DNA of 64,000 bases from Methylorubrum aminovorans (GCF_022179725.1 NZ_BPRC01000017.1:1-64000), one strand, 5' to 3'. Counted from the stretch's first letter, positions 16,930 through 24,942 are shown. Program-made: numbers and translations. The notes: a model not told the origin generated them from the letters alone.

Positions 16930-18251
16930 GCTCCGCCCCCGGCCTCCTCGTCGCCGCGCCGCGCTCCGGCTCCGGCAAGACCACGGTGACGCTCGCGCTG
17001 ATGCGCGCGCTACGCCGGCGCGGCGTGGCCTTGCGCGGCGCCAAATGCGGGCCGGACTACATCGACCCCGCCTTCCACGAGGCGGCAACGGACGCCCCCA
17101 GCCTGAACCTCGACAGCTTCGCCATGCCCGACGCGCTGCTCGACGCCTGCGCCGGCCTGAGCGCGCGCGATGCGGATCTGGTCATCGCCGAAGGCTCGAT
17201 GGGTCTGCACGACGGCATCGTCGCCGGCGAGGGCCGCACGGGGGCGAATGCCGATATCGCCGCGCGCTACGGCTGGCCGGTGCTCCTCGTGCTCGACGTC
17301 TCGGGGGCGGCGCAGTCTGCAGCGGCGGTGGCGCTCGGCTGCGCGGCCTACGATTCGCGCATCCGGATCGCGGGCGTGATCCTCAACAAGGTCGCGAGCC
17401 CACGCCACCGCCGCCTCGTCGAGGCAGGGCTGTCGCGGGTCGGGCTGCCGGTGCTCGGCGCCTTCCCGCGGGAGGCGAGCCTCGTCCTGCCCGAGCGCCA
17501 TCTCGGCCTCGTCCAGGCCGGCGAGACCGCCGACCTCTACAGCCGCCTCGACCGGCTCGCCGACCTCGCGGAAGCCTCCCTTGACCTCGACGCGATCGTT
17601 TCCGTCGCCGGCGGGCACGCTCCCGAAGGCAGCAACGGCCTGCCGAAGCCGCCGGCGCAGCGGATCGCGGTGGCGCGGGACGCCGCCTTCTCCTTCCTCT
17701 ACCCGCATATGCTGGCGGGCTGGCGCGCGGCCGGCGCCGAGATCGTCCCGTTCTCGCCGCTGGCCGACGAGGCACCGGGCGCCGATTGCGACGCCTGCTG
17801 GCTGCCCGGCGGCTACCCCGAACTGCATGCCGGCCGGCTCGCGGCGGCGCACCGCTTCCGCGACGGGCTGCGGTGCTTCGCGCAGACGCGGCCGGTCCAC
17901 GGCGAGTGCGGCGGCTACATGGTTCTGGGCGAGAGCCTGGAGGATGCGGATGGGGTGACCCATCCGATGTGCGGCCTGCTGCCGGTCGCGACCTCGTACC
18001 GGAGGCGCAAGCTCCATCTCGGCTACCGTGTCGCGCATCTCCTCGCCGACGGCTTGCTGGGTGCGGCCGGCACGCGCCTCGTCGGGCACGAGTTCCACTA
18101 TGCGAGCGAGTTGACGCCGAACCCGGAGGACACGCTCGCGCTCGCGCAAGTGACGGATGCGGAGGGCGTGCCGCTCGGCCTCGCCGGCCACCGCCAGGGC
18201 CGCGTCACGGGCAGCTTCTTCCACCTGATCTCAGGGACGGCCGGCGGGTAG
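16926..18251 (+). CDS. cobB: hydrogenobyrinic acid a,c-diamide synthase (cobyrinate a,c-diamide synthase)
   Basis: Glutamine- and ATP-dependent amidation of the a and c carboxylates of the corrin ring. 441 aa. The N-terminal P-loop domain has APRSGSGKTTVTLALM (about residues 11-26) and KCGPDYIDPAFH. The C-terminal class I glutamine amidotransferase has the nucleophile region HGECGGYMVLGE and the GHEFHYASE segment. It starts with GTG 16926 overlapping the cobM stop; the frame is open upstream inside cobM, but that part is a shadow. A 16-base perfect hairpin lies 130 bases past its stop. Confidence 0.94.
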   Translation: MSSAPGLLVAAPRSGSGKTTVTLALMRALRRRGVALRGAKCGPDYIDPAFHEAATDAPSLNLDSFAMPDALLDACAGLSARDADLVIAEGSMGLHDGIVAGEGRTGANADIAARYGWPVLLVLDVSGAAQSAAAVALGCAAYDSRIRIAGVILNKVASPRHRRLVEAGLSRVGLPVLGAFPREASLVLPERHLGLVQAGETADLYSRLDRLADLAEASLDLDAIVSVAGGHAPEGSNGLPKPPAQRIAVARDAAFSFLYPHMLAGWRAAGAEIVPFSPLADEAPGADCDACWLPGGYPELHAGRLAAAHRFRDGLRCFAQTRPVHGECGGYMVLGESLEDADGVTHPMCGLLPVATSYRRRKLHLGYRVAHLLADGLLGAAGTRLVGHEFHYASELTPNPEDTLALAQVTDAEGVPLGLAGHRQGRVTGSFFHLISGTAGG

Positions 18252-18383
18252 CCCAGGGCCGAAACACCCGCAGCGCCGCCCGACCGGGCCGGGATCGAGA
18301 GGGATGAGATCTCGCGCGGGAATGGCTTCACGCGGAAAGCGCGGGCCGCGTTCCTCTGCCTGAACGGGCCGCTTCCGTCCGGC

Positions 18384-18420
18384 CGAGAGCCGCAGCCGAG
18401 CTCATCGGCTGCGGCTCTCG
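18384..18420. terminator. strong hairpin between convergent cobB and XRE regulator genes
   Basis: Perfect 16-base arms CGAGAGCCGCAGCCGA (18384-18399) and its complement (18405-18420) with a 5-base loop. It lies between the stop codons of two convergent genes, a position that suits a bidirectional terminator, though neither side carries a T-run. Confidence 0.55.
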
Positions 18421-18454
18421 AATCCGAATCTGCCTCCGCTTCGACGAAGAGCGG

Positions 18455-18862
18455 TCAGGCGTCGAGGACTTCCGGTTCCTTCTTGCGGCCGAGGCGGGCG
18501 GCGCTGCGCACGATCGCCAGGACCTCGCGCCGCAACTGGTCGTCCTCGATCGTCGCGAAGGCGCGCAGCAGATCGACGGCCCCGTGGGCGCGCAGGAAGC
18601 CGAACACCTCGGTCTGCTCCTGGGCGGCGGCACCGTCGCCCTCCTCGAAGAAGGCCGAGACCGGAACTTCGAGCAGTCGGGCAATCTCGCGCAGGCGCCC
18701 GGCGCCGACGCGGTTCTGGCCCTTCTCGTATTTCTGGACCTGCTGGAACGTCACGCCCACGGCAGTCCCGAGCGCGGTCTGGCTCAAGCCGCGTGCTTTG
18801 CGCAGCGCGGTGATCCGGAGCCCGACGAGGCGGTCGACATCGGTTGTCTGTTTCGGCATCAT
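18455..18862 (-). CDS. XRE family helix-turn-helix transcriptional regulator
   Basis: 135 aa. The N-terminal HTH-3 domain (about residues 10-65) contains LRITALRKARGLSQTALG and VTFQQVQKYEKGQNRVG, which is very close to the alphaproteobacterial Xre/PhyR-unrelated regulators of the SinR-like group with a short C-terminal domain. The C-terminal part (FLRAHGAVDLLRAFATIED) resembles the dimerisation tail of these small regulators. The start is one of two tandem ATGs (18862 or 18859); the longer upstream frame lacks similarity. The target is unknown. It stands alone, convergent with cobB. Confidence 0.85.
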   Translation of the reverse strand: MMPKQTTDVDRLVGLRITALRKARGLSQTALGTAVGVTFQQVQKYEKGQNRVGAGRLREIARLLEVPVSAFFEEGDGAAAQEQTEVFGFLRAHGAVDLLRAFATIEDDQLRREVLAIVRSAARLGRKKEPEVLDA

Positions 18863-19311
18863 CTTACGGCACGGTCCCTGTTCGACGTCGCAGACCAACC
18901 CAAGGACCTCAGGTCGGCGGCGCTTGAGCACTTGCCAGCGTTTTCGGGCATCGCGAAACGCTTCTACTGCCGAGGCAGGTCAGACAGATGCGCTGCGAGG
19001 CTACCGTATCGCTGTGGTTTAGCCTGACTGCAGCATCACCATGAAGTGCATACGCAATGCAAGTACCTACCTGTTGCCGGATCGGTGTTTTCAGTTTGCT
19101 GCTTGGTTTCTGTTCTCTGAACGTTCCTGCGGCGAAATCGGCAAGCCTCGCTTGAGTTTGGCGGCATTTCTCGCGAATTCGCTGTGGCAGGGGACTCACG
19201 CTGTAGGCGGTGGTGCTGGCCCGGCTTCAGCTTACGAGCGAGACTACGTAGAGTCATAAAATTCGGGCGGCCGTTGGGTGGCCGGCTCGATCAGATCGGG
19301 AGCGTACGGGC
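18863..19311. other. intergenic stretch, no gene supported
   Basis: About 450 bases between the XRE regulator and the heme monooxygenase, transcribed divergently. It is less G+C-rich than its surroundings, especially at 19030-19150. Short ORFs here have no recognisable features. It must hold two promoters; I did not find a convincing Fur, Irr (ICE) or sigma-70 site. Confidence 0.5.
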
Positions 19312-19647
19312 ATGTTCATCGCGATGAACCGGTTCAAGGTCGTCAAGGAATCGGCGCAGGACTTCGAGCAGGTCTGGCTCGGACGCGACAGCCACCTGGG
19401 CGAGATGGAAGGCTTCGTGGAGTTCCACCTGCTGAAGGGGCCGGAAGCCGAGGATCACATCCTCTACGCCTCGCACACGATCTGGCGCTCGCGGGCCGAT
19501 TTCGAGGCCTGGACCCGTTCGGAACAGTTCCGCAAAGCCCATGGGCGGGTGCCGGGGACCAAGCCGCTCTATCTCGGCCACCCGCAATTCGAAGGCTTCG
19601 AGACGATCCAGACCGTCGCCCGGCCGGAGAACGAACAGGCGGCCTGA
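19312..19647 (+). CDS. heme-degrading monooxygenase (IsdG/HmoA-like, ABM domain)
   Basis: 111 aa, ferredoxin-like dimeric alpha-beta barrel of the antibiotic biosynthesis monooxygenase family. The residues that define heme degradation in IsdG-type enzymes are present at matching positions: Asn6 near the N-terminus (FIAMNRF), Trp67 (DFEAWT) and His77 (FRKAHG). The enzyme would open heme to release iron in the cytoplasm. It is monocistronic in view; no iron-responsive operator was recognised upstream. ATG 19312 gives the standard N-terminus. The function is inferred from the conserved triad. Confidence 0.82.
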   Translation: MFIAMNRFKVVKESAQDFEQVWLGRDSHLGEMEGFVEFHLLKGPEAEDHILYASHTIWRSRADFEAWTRSEQFRKAHGRVPGTKPLYLGHPQFEGFETIQTVARPENEQAA

Positions 19648-20487
19648 TCCTGTTTTCCGAGGCCTCACACCGGCATGCGGTCTCGGCGCAGATGCCGCAG
19701 GAACACCGCCGTCAAGCTGAGGGCGGGACGGCGCAGAGGTCGTCGACCCGCCCGATGCCGGTCGGCTCGTCCCTCTCTTCGAGCAGGGCGACGCCGAGCG
19801 CCAAGCCGGCGATGAGACCGATCCGCTCCGGCCACAATCCTGTGCATAGACCGGAATCGGCCTGACCGGCGTCGAATGGACGACCGTTCAGGGCAGATTC
19901 CTGTGCCGTCGCTTGGGCGGAAGGACGGCACGCCGAGAATCGGGCCTCAGATCACGCGCTCGTGTCCGAAACAGTCACCGATCAGCTCCGGCAGGATCGC
20001 TTTCGCCGCCGCGACCCGCGCGGCTCCGCCGGCCGGATGCGGCGTCCCGCCGCGAGCCTGCGCGGGCCACGGTCCGCACGAGGGGCCCACCGAGGCCGCG
20101 CGCATGCCGCCCCCGGCCGGACGGCTCTCCGTCATTGGATTGTTCGGGAAATCGGCGCGGCCTCCGCACCGCCTCGCGCCGCGAAGCCCCTGATCCCTTC
20201 CTCAACATCACGTCATTCGCCTCACGTCGGCGCCGGACCGGAGCCGGCCGGATCGATCAGGGCCGGATTCGCGTTCGGCTCGCGCGGTCGGGACGGACCA
20301 AGGCCTTTCGAGAGAGCGAACAGGCCTTCGTCCATCGGACGCATGTCAGCCCGCTGGCGCCCCGACACCTGCCCGGACGGAGACCCGGTGCGCGGCTTGC
20401 GCAGGGAACCGCACCACCGAGGGCGGCGACCGGAAGCGTCCCGCTTCGGGACAGATCATCGCCTCAGGGCAGCACAACGCGGGACAC
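19648..20487. other. long non-coding stretch upstream of the exopolysaccharide glycosyltransferase
   Basis: 840 bases without a supportable gene. Several overlapping ORFs of 60-400 codons run through it, but all are Arg/Pro/Ala-rich and none has a recognisable domain. A short minus-strand segment (19712-19862) looks like the decayed C-terminus of a polysaccharide co-polymerase. The rest is probably a long leader or regulatory region for the gene at 20488. Confidence 0.45.
19712..19862 (-). pseudogene. possible remnant of a Wzz/GumC-type chain-length determinant C-terminus
   Basis: One minus-strand frame ending at TGA 19712-19714 reads as a hydrophobic helix followed by a short charged segment: RIGLIAGLALGVALLEERDE, then TGIGRVDDL. 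This is the layout of the last transmembrane helix and cytoplasmic tail of Wzz/GumC proteins. No start codon or upstream domain is present, so it would be a fragment. It lies beside a polysaccharide-initiating glycosyltransferase, the usual neighbour of such genes. The similarity is judged by eye and is weak. Confidence 0.25.
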
Positions 20488-21993
20488 ATGTTTCACGAGC
20501 GCCCACCCCAGCAGTACCAGCGCCTGCCCGGCGACCGGGTGCGCCGTTCAGTATGGGCCGCGCTTCTGCCGCAGCGGCGACGCACGGCCCTGCGCGTCGG
20601 CATCTCGGCCGCGCTGCTCACCGCCGATCTCATGGCGATCCTCGCGGTCGGCTTCGCGGTGGATGCGGCCTACCACGCCTATCTCGGCGACGGGGTGCTG
20701 ATCTCGCTGACGCAGAGCATGAACCTTCAGACCGCCGGCTTCCTCGCCCTGATCGTGGTGGTGACCAACCTTGTCCGCGGCGAGTACAGTATCGAGCGCT
20801 GCCTGTCGCAGACGCCGCACGGACAGCGCCGGGCGACGCTCTGGCTGATGGCCTGGGCGGTCGCCCTGCTGGCCGGCTTCGCGACGAAGACGACACAAGA
20901 TTTCTCCCGCGTCGCCTCGGTCGCCTTCTTCCTCACCGGCCTGCCGGTCACGATCCTCGTGCGTGCGGCGGCGGTGGCGCTGGTTCGCCGCAGCAGCACC
21001 TCGGCCTCTCCGTCGGTCAGCCGCGTCCACCTCGTCGGCTACGAGGAGGACGTGACGAATTTCTACGCCAACAACGACGTCGAGGCGCTGGGATTCCGCG
21101 TCGTCGGCACGAGCTACCTGCGCCGCTTCGATCCCGCCTCCGGCTCGGCCAGCGCGGAAACCCTGCTTGCCGAAGATCTCGACCTTGCGGTCTCGGTGGT
21201 GCGCTTCCTGCGGCCGGATGACGTGTTCGTGCTGGTGCCCTGGTCGGAGCCCGCCGACATCGAGCGCTGCATCGACGCGTTCCTGCGGGTGCCCGCCGCC
21301 CTGCATCTGCGGCCCGGCACGATGATGGACCGCTTTCCCGACCTTCAGGTCGCCCGGGTCGGGCGGCTGTCGGGCATCAATATCGGTCGTCATCCGCTCT
21401 CCGTCGGCGAGGTCCTGCTCAAGCGCGCCTTCGACGTGACGCTGGCCGGCATCGGGCTCCTGCTGCTCGCTCCCCTGTTCGTGGCGCTTGCCGTGCTGAT
21501 CAAGCTCGACAGCCCCGGACCGGTCTTCTTCCGGCAGCGGCGCTACGGCTTCAATCAGGAAGCCTTCGGCGTCTTCAAGTTCCGTAGCATGAAGGCCGCC
21601 CCCGACGCGCCCTTCCGGCAGGCCTCGCGCAACGACGACCGCATCACCCGCATCGGTGCGCTGCTGCGCAAGACCAACCTCGACGAGTTGCCCCAGCTCA
21701 TCAACGTCATCCGGGGCGACATGTCGCTCGTCGGCCCCCGGCCGCACGCGCTCGCCCACGACCGCAGCTTCGAGGGCCGCATCGCCCTCTACGCCCGCCG
21801 TCACAACGTGAAGCCCGGCATCACCGGCTGGGCGCAGGTCAACGGCTTCCGCGGCGAGACCTTGACCGACGAAGCGATGGAGGCCCGCGTCCAGGCCGAC
21901 CTGCACTACATCGATAACTGGTCGCTCTGGCTCGACATCACCATCCTCGTCCGCACGATCGCCTCGCCGCGGGCCTACCGCAACGCGTTCTGA
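20488..21993 (+). CDS. undecaprenyl-phosphate sugar phosphotransferase (exopolysaccharide initiating, WcaJ/ExoY type)
   Basis: 501 aa. It transfers a sugar-1-phosphate from a UDP-sugar to undecaprenyl phosphate, the first membrane step of exopolysaccharide repeat synthesis. There are four or five N-terminal transmembrane helices, then a CoA-binding-like cytoplasmic domain, then a further helix (LAGIGLLLLAPLFVALAVLI) leading into the catalytic bacterial sugar transferase domain with KLDSPGPVFFRQ, FGVFKFRSM, KTNLDELPQ, GDMSLVGPRP and KPGITGWAQVNG. The full WcaJ-like length suggests a glucose- or galactose-1-phosphate enzyme; the exact sugar is not deducible. No other polysaccharide polymerase or flippase gene is adjacent. 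ATG 20488. Confidence 0.9.
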   Translation: MFHERPPQQYQRLPGDRVRRSVWAALLPQRRRTALRVGISAALLTADLMAILAVGFAVDAAYHAYLGDGVLISLTQSMNLQTAGFLALIVVVTNLVRGEYSIERCLSQTPHGQRRATLWLMAWAVALLAGFATKTTQDFSRVASVAFFLTGLPVTILVRAAAVALVRRSSTSASPSVSRVHLVGYEEDVTNFYANNDVEALGFRVVGTSYLRRFDPASGSASAETLLAEDLDLAVSVVRFLRPDDVFVLVPWSEPADIERCIDAFLRVPAALHLRPGTMMDRFPDLQVARVGRLSGINIGRHPLSVGEVLLKRAFDVTLAGIGLLLLAPLFVALAVLIKLDSPGPVFFRQRRYGFNQEAFGVFKFRSMKAAPDAPFRQASRNDDRITRIGALLRKTNLDELPQLINVIRGDMSLVGPRPHALAHDRSFEGRIALYARRHNVKPGITGWAQVNGFRGETLTDEAMEARVQADLHYIDNWSLWLDITILVRTIASPRAYRNAF

Positions 21994-22033
21994 CCACGAC
22001 CTTCCGACCTCAGATGTTTCGAACCCGAAGAGG

Positions 22034-22085
22034 CTCGAGCATCGTGCCGAAGAGCGGCCTCCGGCTTCCGGAAGAAGATCAGGCG
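22034..22085. repeat. degenerate family A repeat fragment
   Basis: Contains GAGCATCGTGCCGAAGAGCG and CCGGCTTCCGGAAGAAGATC, recognisable as hairpin B of the family A element with several changes and without hairpin A. It lies between the convergent glycosyltransferase and zur genes. Confidence 0.4.
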
Positions 22086-22672
22086 CGATCGGGCTCGTTC
22101 GGCTCGTCGGCGCGTCCGCGGCAGGCGCCGCATTCGCCCTCGACCTCCAGGATTCGGCTGGTCGGGCTGAAGCCGGTTCCCGCCAGCGTCTGGTCGAGGG
22201 CACTCTCGACCGCCGGCGCCGTCATCTCGTCGATACCGCCGCAGGTGCGGCAGATCAGGAAGACGAGGCCCGCCCCCGCCCCGTGCTCGTGTCCGCAGGA
22301 GACGAAGGCGTTACGGCTGGAGATGCGGTGGACGAATCCCTGCTCGGTGAGGAAGTCGAGCGCGCGATAGACCGACACCGCCGCGACCCGTCGTCCGGGC
22401 GCGCTCATCCGCTCGGCGATGTCGTAGGCGCCGAGCGGCCGGTGCTCCGCCGCCACCGCCGCAAGCACGTCCCGCCGCAGCCGCGTGAATTGCAGGCCGC
22501 GGGTCTGGCACAGGCGCTCCGCCCGCTCGATCACGTCTCCGGCCTCGTGCCCACCGCCGCAGCCGGCCCCACCATGACCGTGAGGGTGATGCGCGTGACC
22601 GTGCGCGGCGTGGCCGTCACGGTCGCCGCTTCCGTCGCCTTGGCCGTGCTCATGCGGCGCGTGACCGCGCAT
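22079..22672 (-). CDS. zur: zinc uptake regulator Zur (Fur family) with His-rich N-terminus
   Basis: 197 aa. A Fur-family winged-helix repressor: HTH region FTRLRRDVLAAVAAEHRPLG and VSVYRALDFLTEQG, then the metal-binding dimerisation domain with SCGHEHG, two CxxC structural zinc pairs (CRTCG and CGACRG) and an acidic C-terminus. It is assigned to Zur rather than Fur because it is divergent from znuCB with a Zur-box-like palindrome between them. The first 45 residues are unusual, containing about 11 His plus Gly, Asp and Cys. The start ATG 22672 has GGGGAGG five bases upstream, so this tail is really translated. A shorter start would have to use a poor codon inside the domain. Confidence 0.9.
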   Translation of the reverse strand: MRGHAPHEHGQGDGSGDRDGHAAHGHAHHPHGHGGAGCGGGHEAGDVIERAERLCQTRGLQFTRLRRDVLAAVAAEHRPLGAYDIAERMSAPGRRVAAVSVYRALDFLTEQGFVHRISSRNAFVSCGHEHGAGAGLVFLICRTCGGIDEMTAPAVESALDQTLAGTGFSPTSRILEVEGECGACRGRADEPNEPDRA

Positions 22673-22762
22673 CCCGACCTCCCCGATATCGGCGCTCGAG
22701 ACCGCCGTCGTGCCACTCGTATCGCCGCTTGGCCCCGGCCGATCCGGCAGGGGCTGAACTCG

Positions 22763-22790
22763 ACACGGGTCGATTGAACTCGATCCGTGT
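22763..22790. repeat. inverted repeat beside the Zur box
   Basis: Arms ACACGGGTCGA (22763-22773) and TCGATCCGTGT (22780-22790) pair with one mismatch-tolerant G-T position. The right arm runs into the Zur-box-like palindrome. It could be a second operator or an mRNA leader hairpin of the znu transcript. Confidence 0.4.
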
Positions 22791-22802
22791 TACAGTGTAT
22801 CA
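22788..22802. promoter_or_regulatory. Zur-box-like palindrome
   Basis: TGTTACAGTGTATCA is a 15-base palindrome with 12 of 15 positions symmetric about base 22795. It lies in the divergent region between zur and the znu operon, 127 bases before the microprotein start. It has the TGTTA-type half-sites seen in Zur operators, so zinc-bound Zur would repress the znu genes here. Assignment is by position and symmetry; I have no binding data. Confidence 0.55.
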
Positions 22803-22928
22803 GCCCCACCAAGATAGGCGTCCGGCCGCAATCGGGCAACGAGGTGGAGAACGGCGCGGCTCGCGATCATCTCCGGTCTCCGCGACAGCGCCCGCTCCAG
22901 CCATCCTCGGAGATCCCAGGAGATCCCA

Positions 22929-23060
22929 TTGACCCGTGCCGGCGGGACCGTCCGCCTCCCGCGCCGCTCGCTGTTCCGCAGCGGGGTCGGCCTGCGACTG
23001 GCGGCGGCCCTCATTCTGTCGATCCTGCTCTGGGCGGTGATCCTGTGGGCGCAATCGTGA
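22929..23060 (+). CDS. 43-aa single-pass membrane microprotein of the zinc uptake operon
   Basis: Starts with TTG at 22929, preceded by a strong AGGAG six bases upstream, and ends at TGA 23058-23060. The N-terminal 20 residues are basic (six Arg); residues about 21-40 form one hydrophobic helix (LRLAAALILSILLWAVILWA). Its stop codon overlaps the znuC start in GTGA, exactly as neighbouring operon genes do, so it is translationally coupled to znuC. The basic N-terminus predicts N-in topology. I do not know a family for it. It might assist assembly or regulation of the ZnuBC transporter; this is inference from position only. The short length and TTG start would make most pipelines miss it. Confidence 0.62.
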   Translation: MTRAGGTVRLPRRSLFRSGVGLRLAAALILSILLWAVILWAQS

Positions 23061-23950
23061 GTGCCGGGCCGGCCCGAGCCGGCGCCATCCGCTTCCGGAG
23101 CCTGACGCTCGGCTACGACCGGCATCCGGCGGTCCATCATCTCGACGGCACCATCGCGGCCGGCGACCTGCTCGCCGTGGTGGGACCGAACGGCGCGGGC
23201 AAATCGACTCTCCTGAAGGGCATCGTCGGCGAGATCCGCCCCCTCGACGGGGCGGTCGAGGCGGAAACGCGGCCCGGCGCCATCGCCTACCTGCCTCAGG
23301 CCGCCGAGATCGACCGCAGCTTCCCCTTGAGCGTCCTCGACCTCGTGGCGATGGGCCTGTGGCGCCCGCTCGGTGCGTGGCGCAGCCTCACCCGCCAGCG
23401 CCCGCACCTGATCGACGCGCTCGCGGCGGTCGGGCTCACCGGCTTCGAGGACCGGCCGATCGGCACCCTCTCCGGCGGGCAGTTCCAGCGGGCGCTGTTC
23501 GCCCGGCTGATCCTGCAGGACGCGCGGATCATCCTGCTCGATGAGCCCTTCACCGGCATCGACGAGCGCACCACCGCCGACCTGCTCGCATTGATCCGCG
23601 GCTGGCACCGCGAGGGCCGCACGGTGGTCGCGGCCCTGCACGACCTCTCCCAGGTACGCGCGCATTTCCCCTCGACGCTCGTCATCGCCCGCCGTCCCAT
23701 TGCCTGGGGCTCGACCCACGAGGTGCTGACGCCGCCGGTGCTGGCCCGCGCCCTGCGCCTCTCGGAGGCCTGGGACGAGGCCGCCGCGATCTGCCGCCAT
23801 GAAGCACCGCCGCCCACGGACGGGTCCCCCGCGGCCGAGACGCACGATCACGGTCATGGACACGCGCATCACGGCCACGATCATGGGCACGCCCCCCACG
23901 ATCATCATGACCACCACCACGCCCATACGCATCACCGGGCCGTGTCATGA
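23057..23950 (+). CDS. znuC: zinc ABC transporter ATP-binding protein with His-rich tail
   Basis: 297 aa. The ATPase of the ZnuABC high-affinity zinc importer. Walker A GPNGAGKST at 43-51, Q-loop YLPQAAEID, signature LSGGQFQRALFARL, Walker B with IILLDEPFTGID and the H-switch AALHDLSQV are all present, in the manganese/zinc/iron-chelate ABC subfamily. The last 35 residues contain 18 His in 31 positions (about 263-293), an uncommon cytoplasmic metal-binding tail. It starts with GTG 23057 overlapping the microprotein stop, and its stop overlaps the znuB start in ATGA. Zur control is likely from the upstream palindrome. Confidence 0.92.
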   Translation: MSAGPARAGAIRFRSLTLGYDRHPAVHHLDGTIAAGDLLAVVGPNGAGKSTLLKGIVGEIRPLDGAVEAETRPGAIAYLPQAAEIDRSFPLSVLDLVAMGLWRPLGAWRSLTRQRPHLIDALAAVGLTGFEDRPIGTLSGGQFQRALFARLILQDARIILLDEPFTGIDERTTADLLALIRGWHREGRTVVAALHDLSQVRAHFPSTLVIARRPIAWGSTHEVLTPPVLARALRLSEAWDEAAAICRHEAPPPTDGSPAAETHDHGHGHAHHGHDHGHAPHDHHDHHHAHTHHRAVS

Positions 23951-24834
23951 CGCTCGCCGACCTTACGGATCTGCTGGTCGGCCCCTTCGTCGAGTTCGGC
24001 TTCATGCGCCGGGCGCTGGCCGGCTGCCTCGCGCTGTCCCTCTCGGCACCGCCGCTCGGCGTGTTCCTGATGCTGCGCCGGATGAGCCTGATGAGCGAGG
24101 CGATGAGCCACGCCATCCTGCCCGGCGCCGCGGCCGGCTTTCTCGTTGCCGGGCTGTCGCTGCCGGCGATGACGCTGGGCGGGCTGGTGGCCGGGCTCGC
24201 GGTGGCGCTCGCCGCCGGGCTCGTCACGCGCTCGACCGTGCTGAAGGAGGATGCGAGCCTAGCCGCCTTCTACCTGATCTCGCTTGCCGGCGGGGTGTTC
24301 CTCGTCTCGCTGCGCGGCTCGCAGGTCGATCTGCTGCACATCCTGTTCGGCACCGTGCTGGCGCTCGACGACGACGCGCTCACCCTGCTCGGGGGCATCA
24401 GCAGCCTGACGCTGGTCGCGCTCGCTCTGCTCTACCGCCCGCTGGTGATCGAGTGCGTCGATCCGCTGTTTCTGCGCACGGTGAGCCGCGCCGGTGGCCC
24501 GGTCCACTCCGCCTTCCTGGCGCTGGTGGTGGTCAACCTCGTCGGCGGCTTCCAGGCGCTCGGCACGCTGCTCGCGGTCGGCCTGATGCTGTTGCCGGCG
24601 ATCACCGCCCGGTTCTGGGCCGCCGACCTGTCGGGCCTGATTCCGGTGGCGATGTTGGTCTCGATGCTCTCCAGCGTGACCGGCCTGCTGGTCTCGTACC
24701 ATGCCGGCATCCGCCTGCCGACGGGACCGGCGATCGTGCTGGCGGCGGGCGCGCTCTACCTCGTCTCGATGCTGGTCGGCCCCCGCGGCGGCCTGATCCA
24801 CCGTCTCGTGCGGCGGCGCCACCTCGAGGCGTGA
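23947..24834 (+). CDS. znuB: zinc ABC transporter permease
   Basis: 295 aa, about eight or nine hydrophobic helices, ABC-3 family permease of the inner membrane. Recognisable segments are LMLRRMSLMSEAMSHAILPG near the N-terminus (the coupling region common to this family) and the glycine-rich LVVVNLVGGFQALGTLLAVG. It pairs with ZnuC, with which it overlaps by four bases. No znuA binding-protein gene is in the window, so the periplasmic partner is encoded elsewhere. Confidence 0.92.
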   Translation: MTLADLTDLLVGPFVEFGFMRRALAGCLALSLSAPPLGVFLMLRRMSLMSEAMSHAILPGAAAGFLVAGLSLPAMTLGGLVAGLAVALAAGLVTRSTVLKEDASLAAFYLISLAGGVFLVSLRGSQVDLLHILFGTVLALDDDALTLLGGISSLTLVALALLYRPLVIECVDPLFLRTVSRAGGPVHSAFLALVVVNLVGGFQALGTLLAVGLMLLPAITARFWAADLSGLIPVAMLVSMLSSVTGLLVSYHAGIRLPTGPAIVLAAGALYLVSMLVGPRGGLIHRLVRRRHLEA

Positions 24835-24942
24835 TCCGCGCCCGGTTGTCACGCAGCGGGGCCGGGCTTCTCAGGAAAGGGCTCGCGCGAAGGCGCGGAA
24901 GGGATCAAACGGCATCCGCCTGCCAGTTCGTTGCCACTTGGC

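Noticed and set aside
19962..21221. 419-codon plus-strand ORF overlapping the glycosyltransferase start
   Set aside because: Arg/Pro-rich, overlaps the real gene at 20488 in another frame and has no domain.
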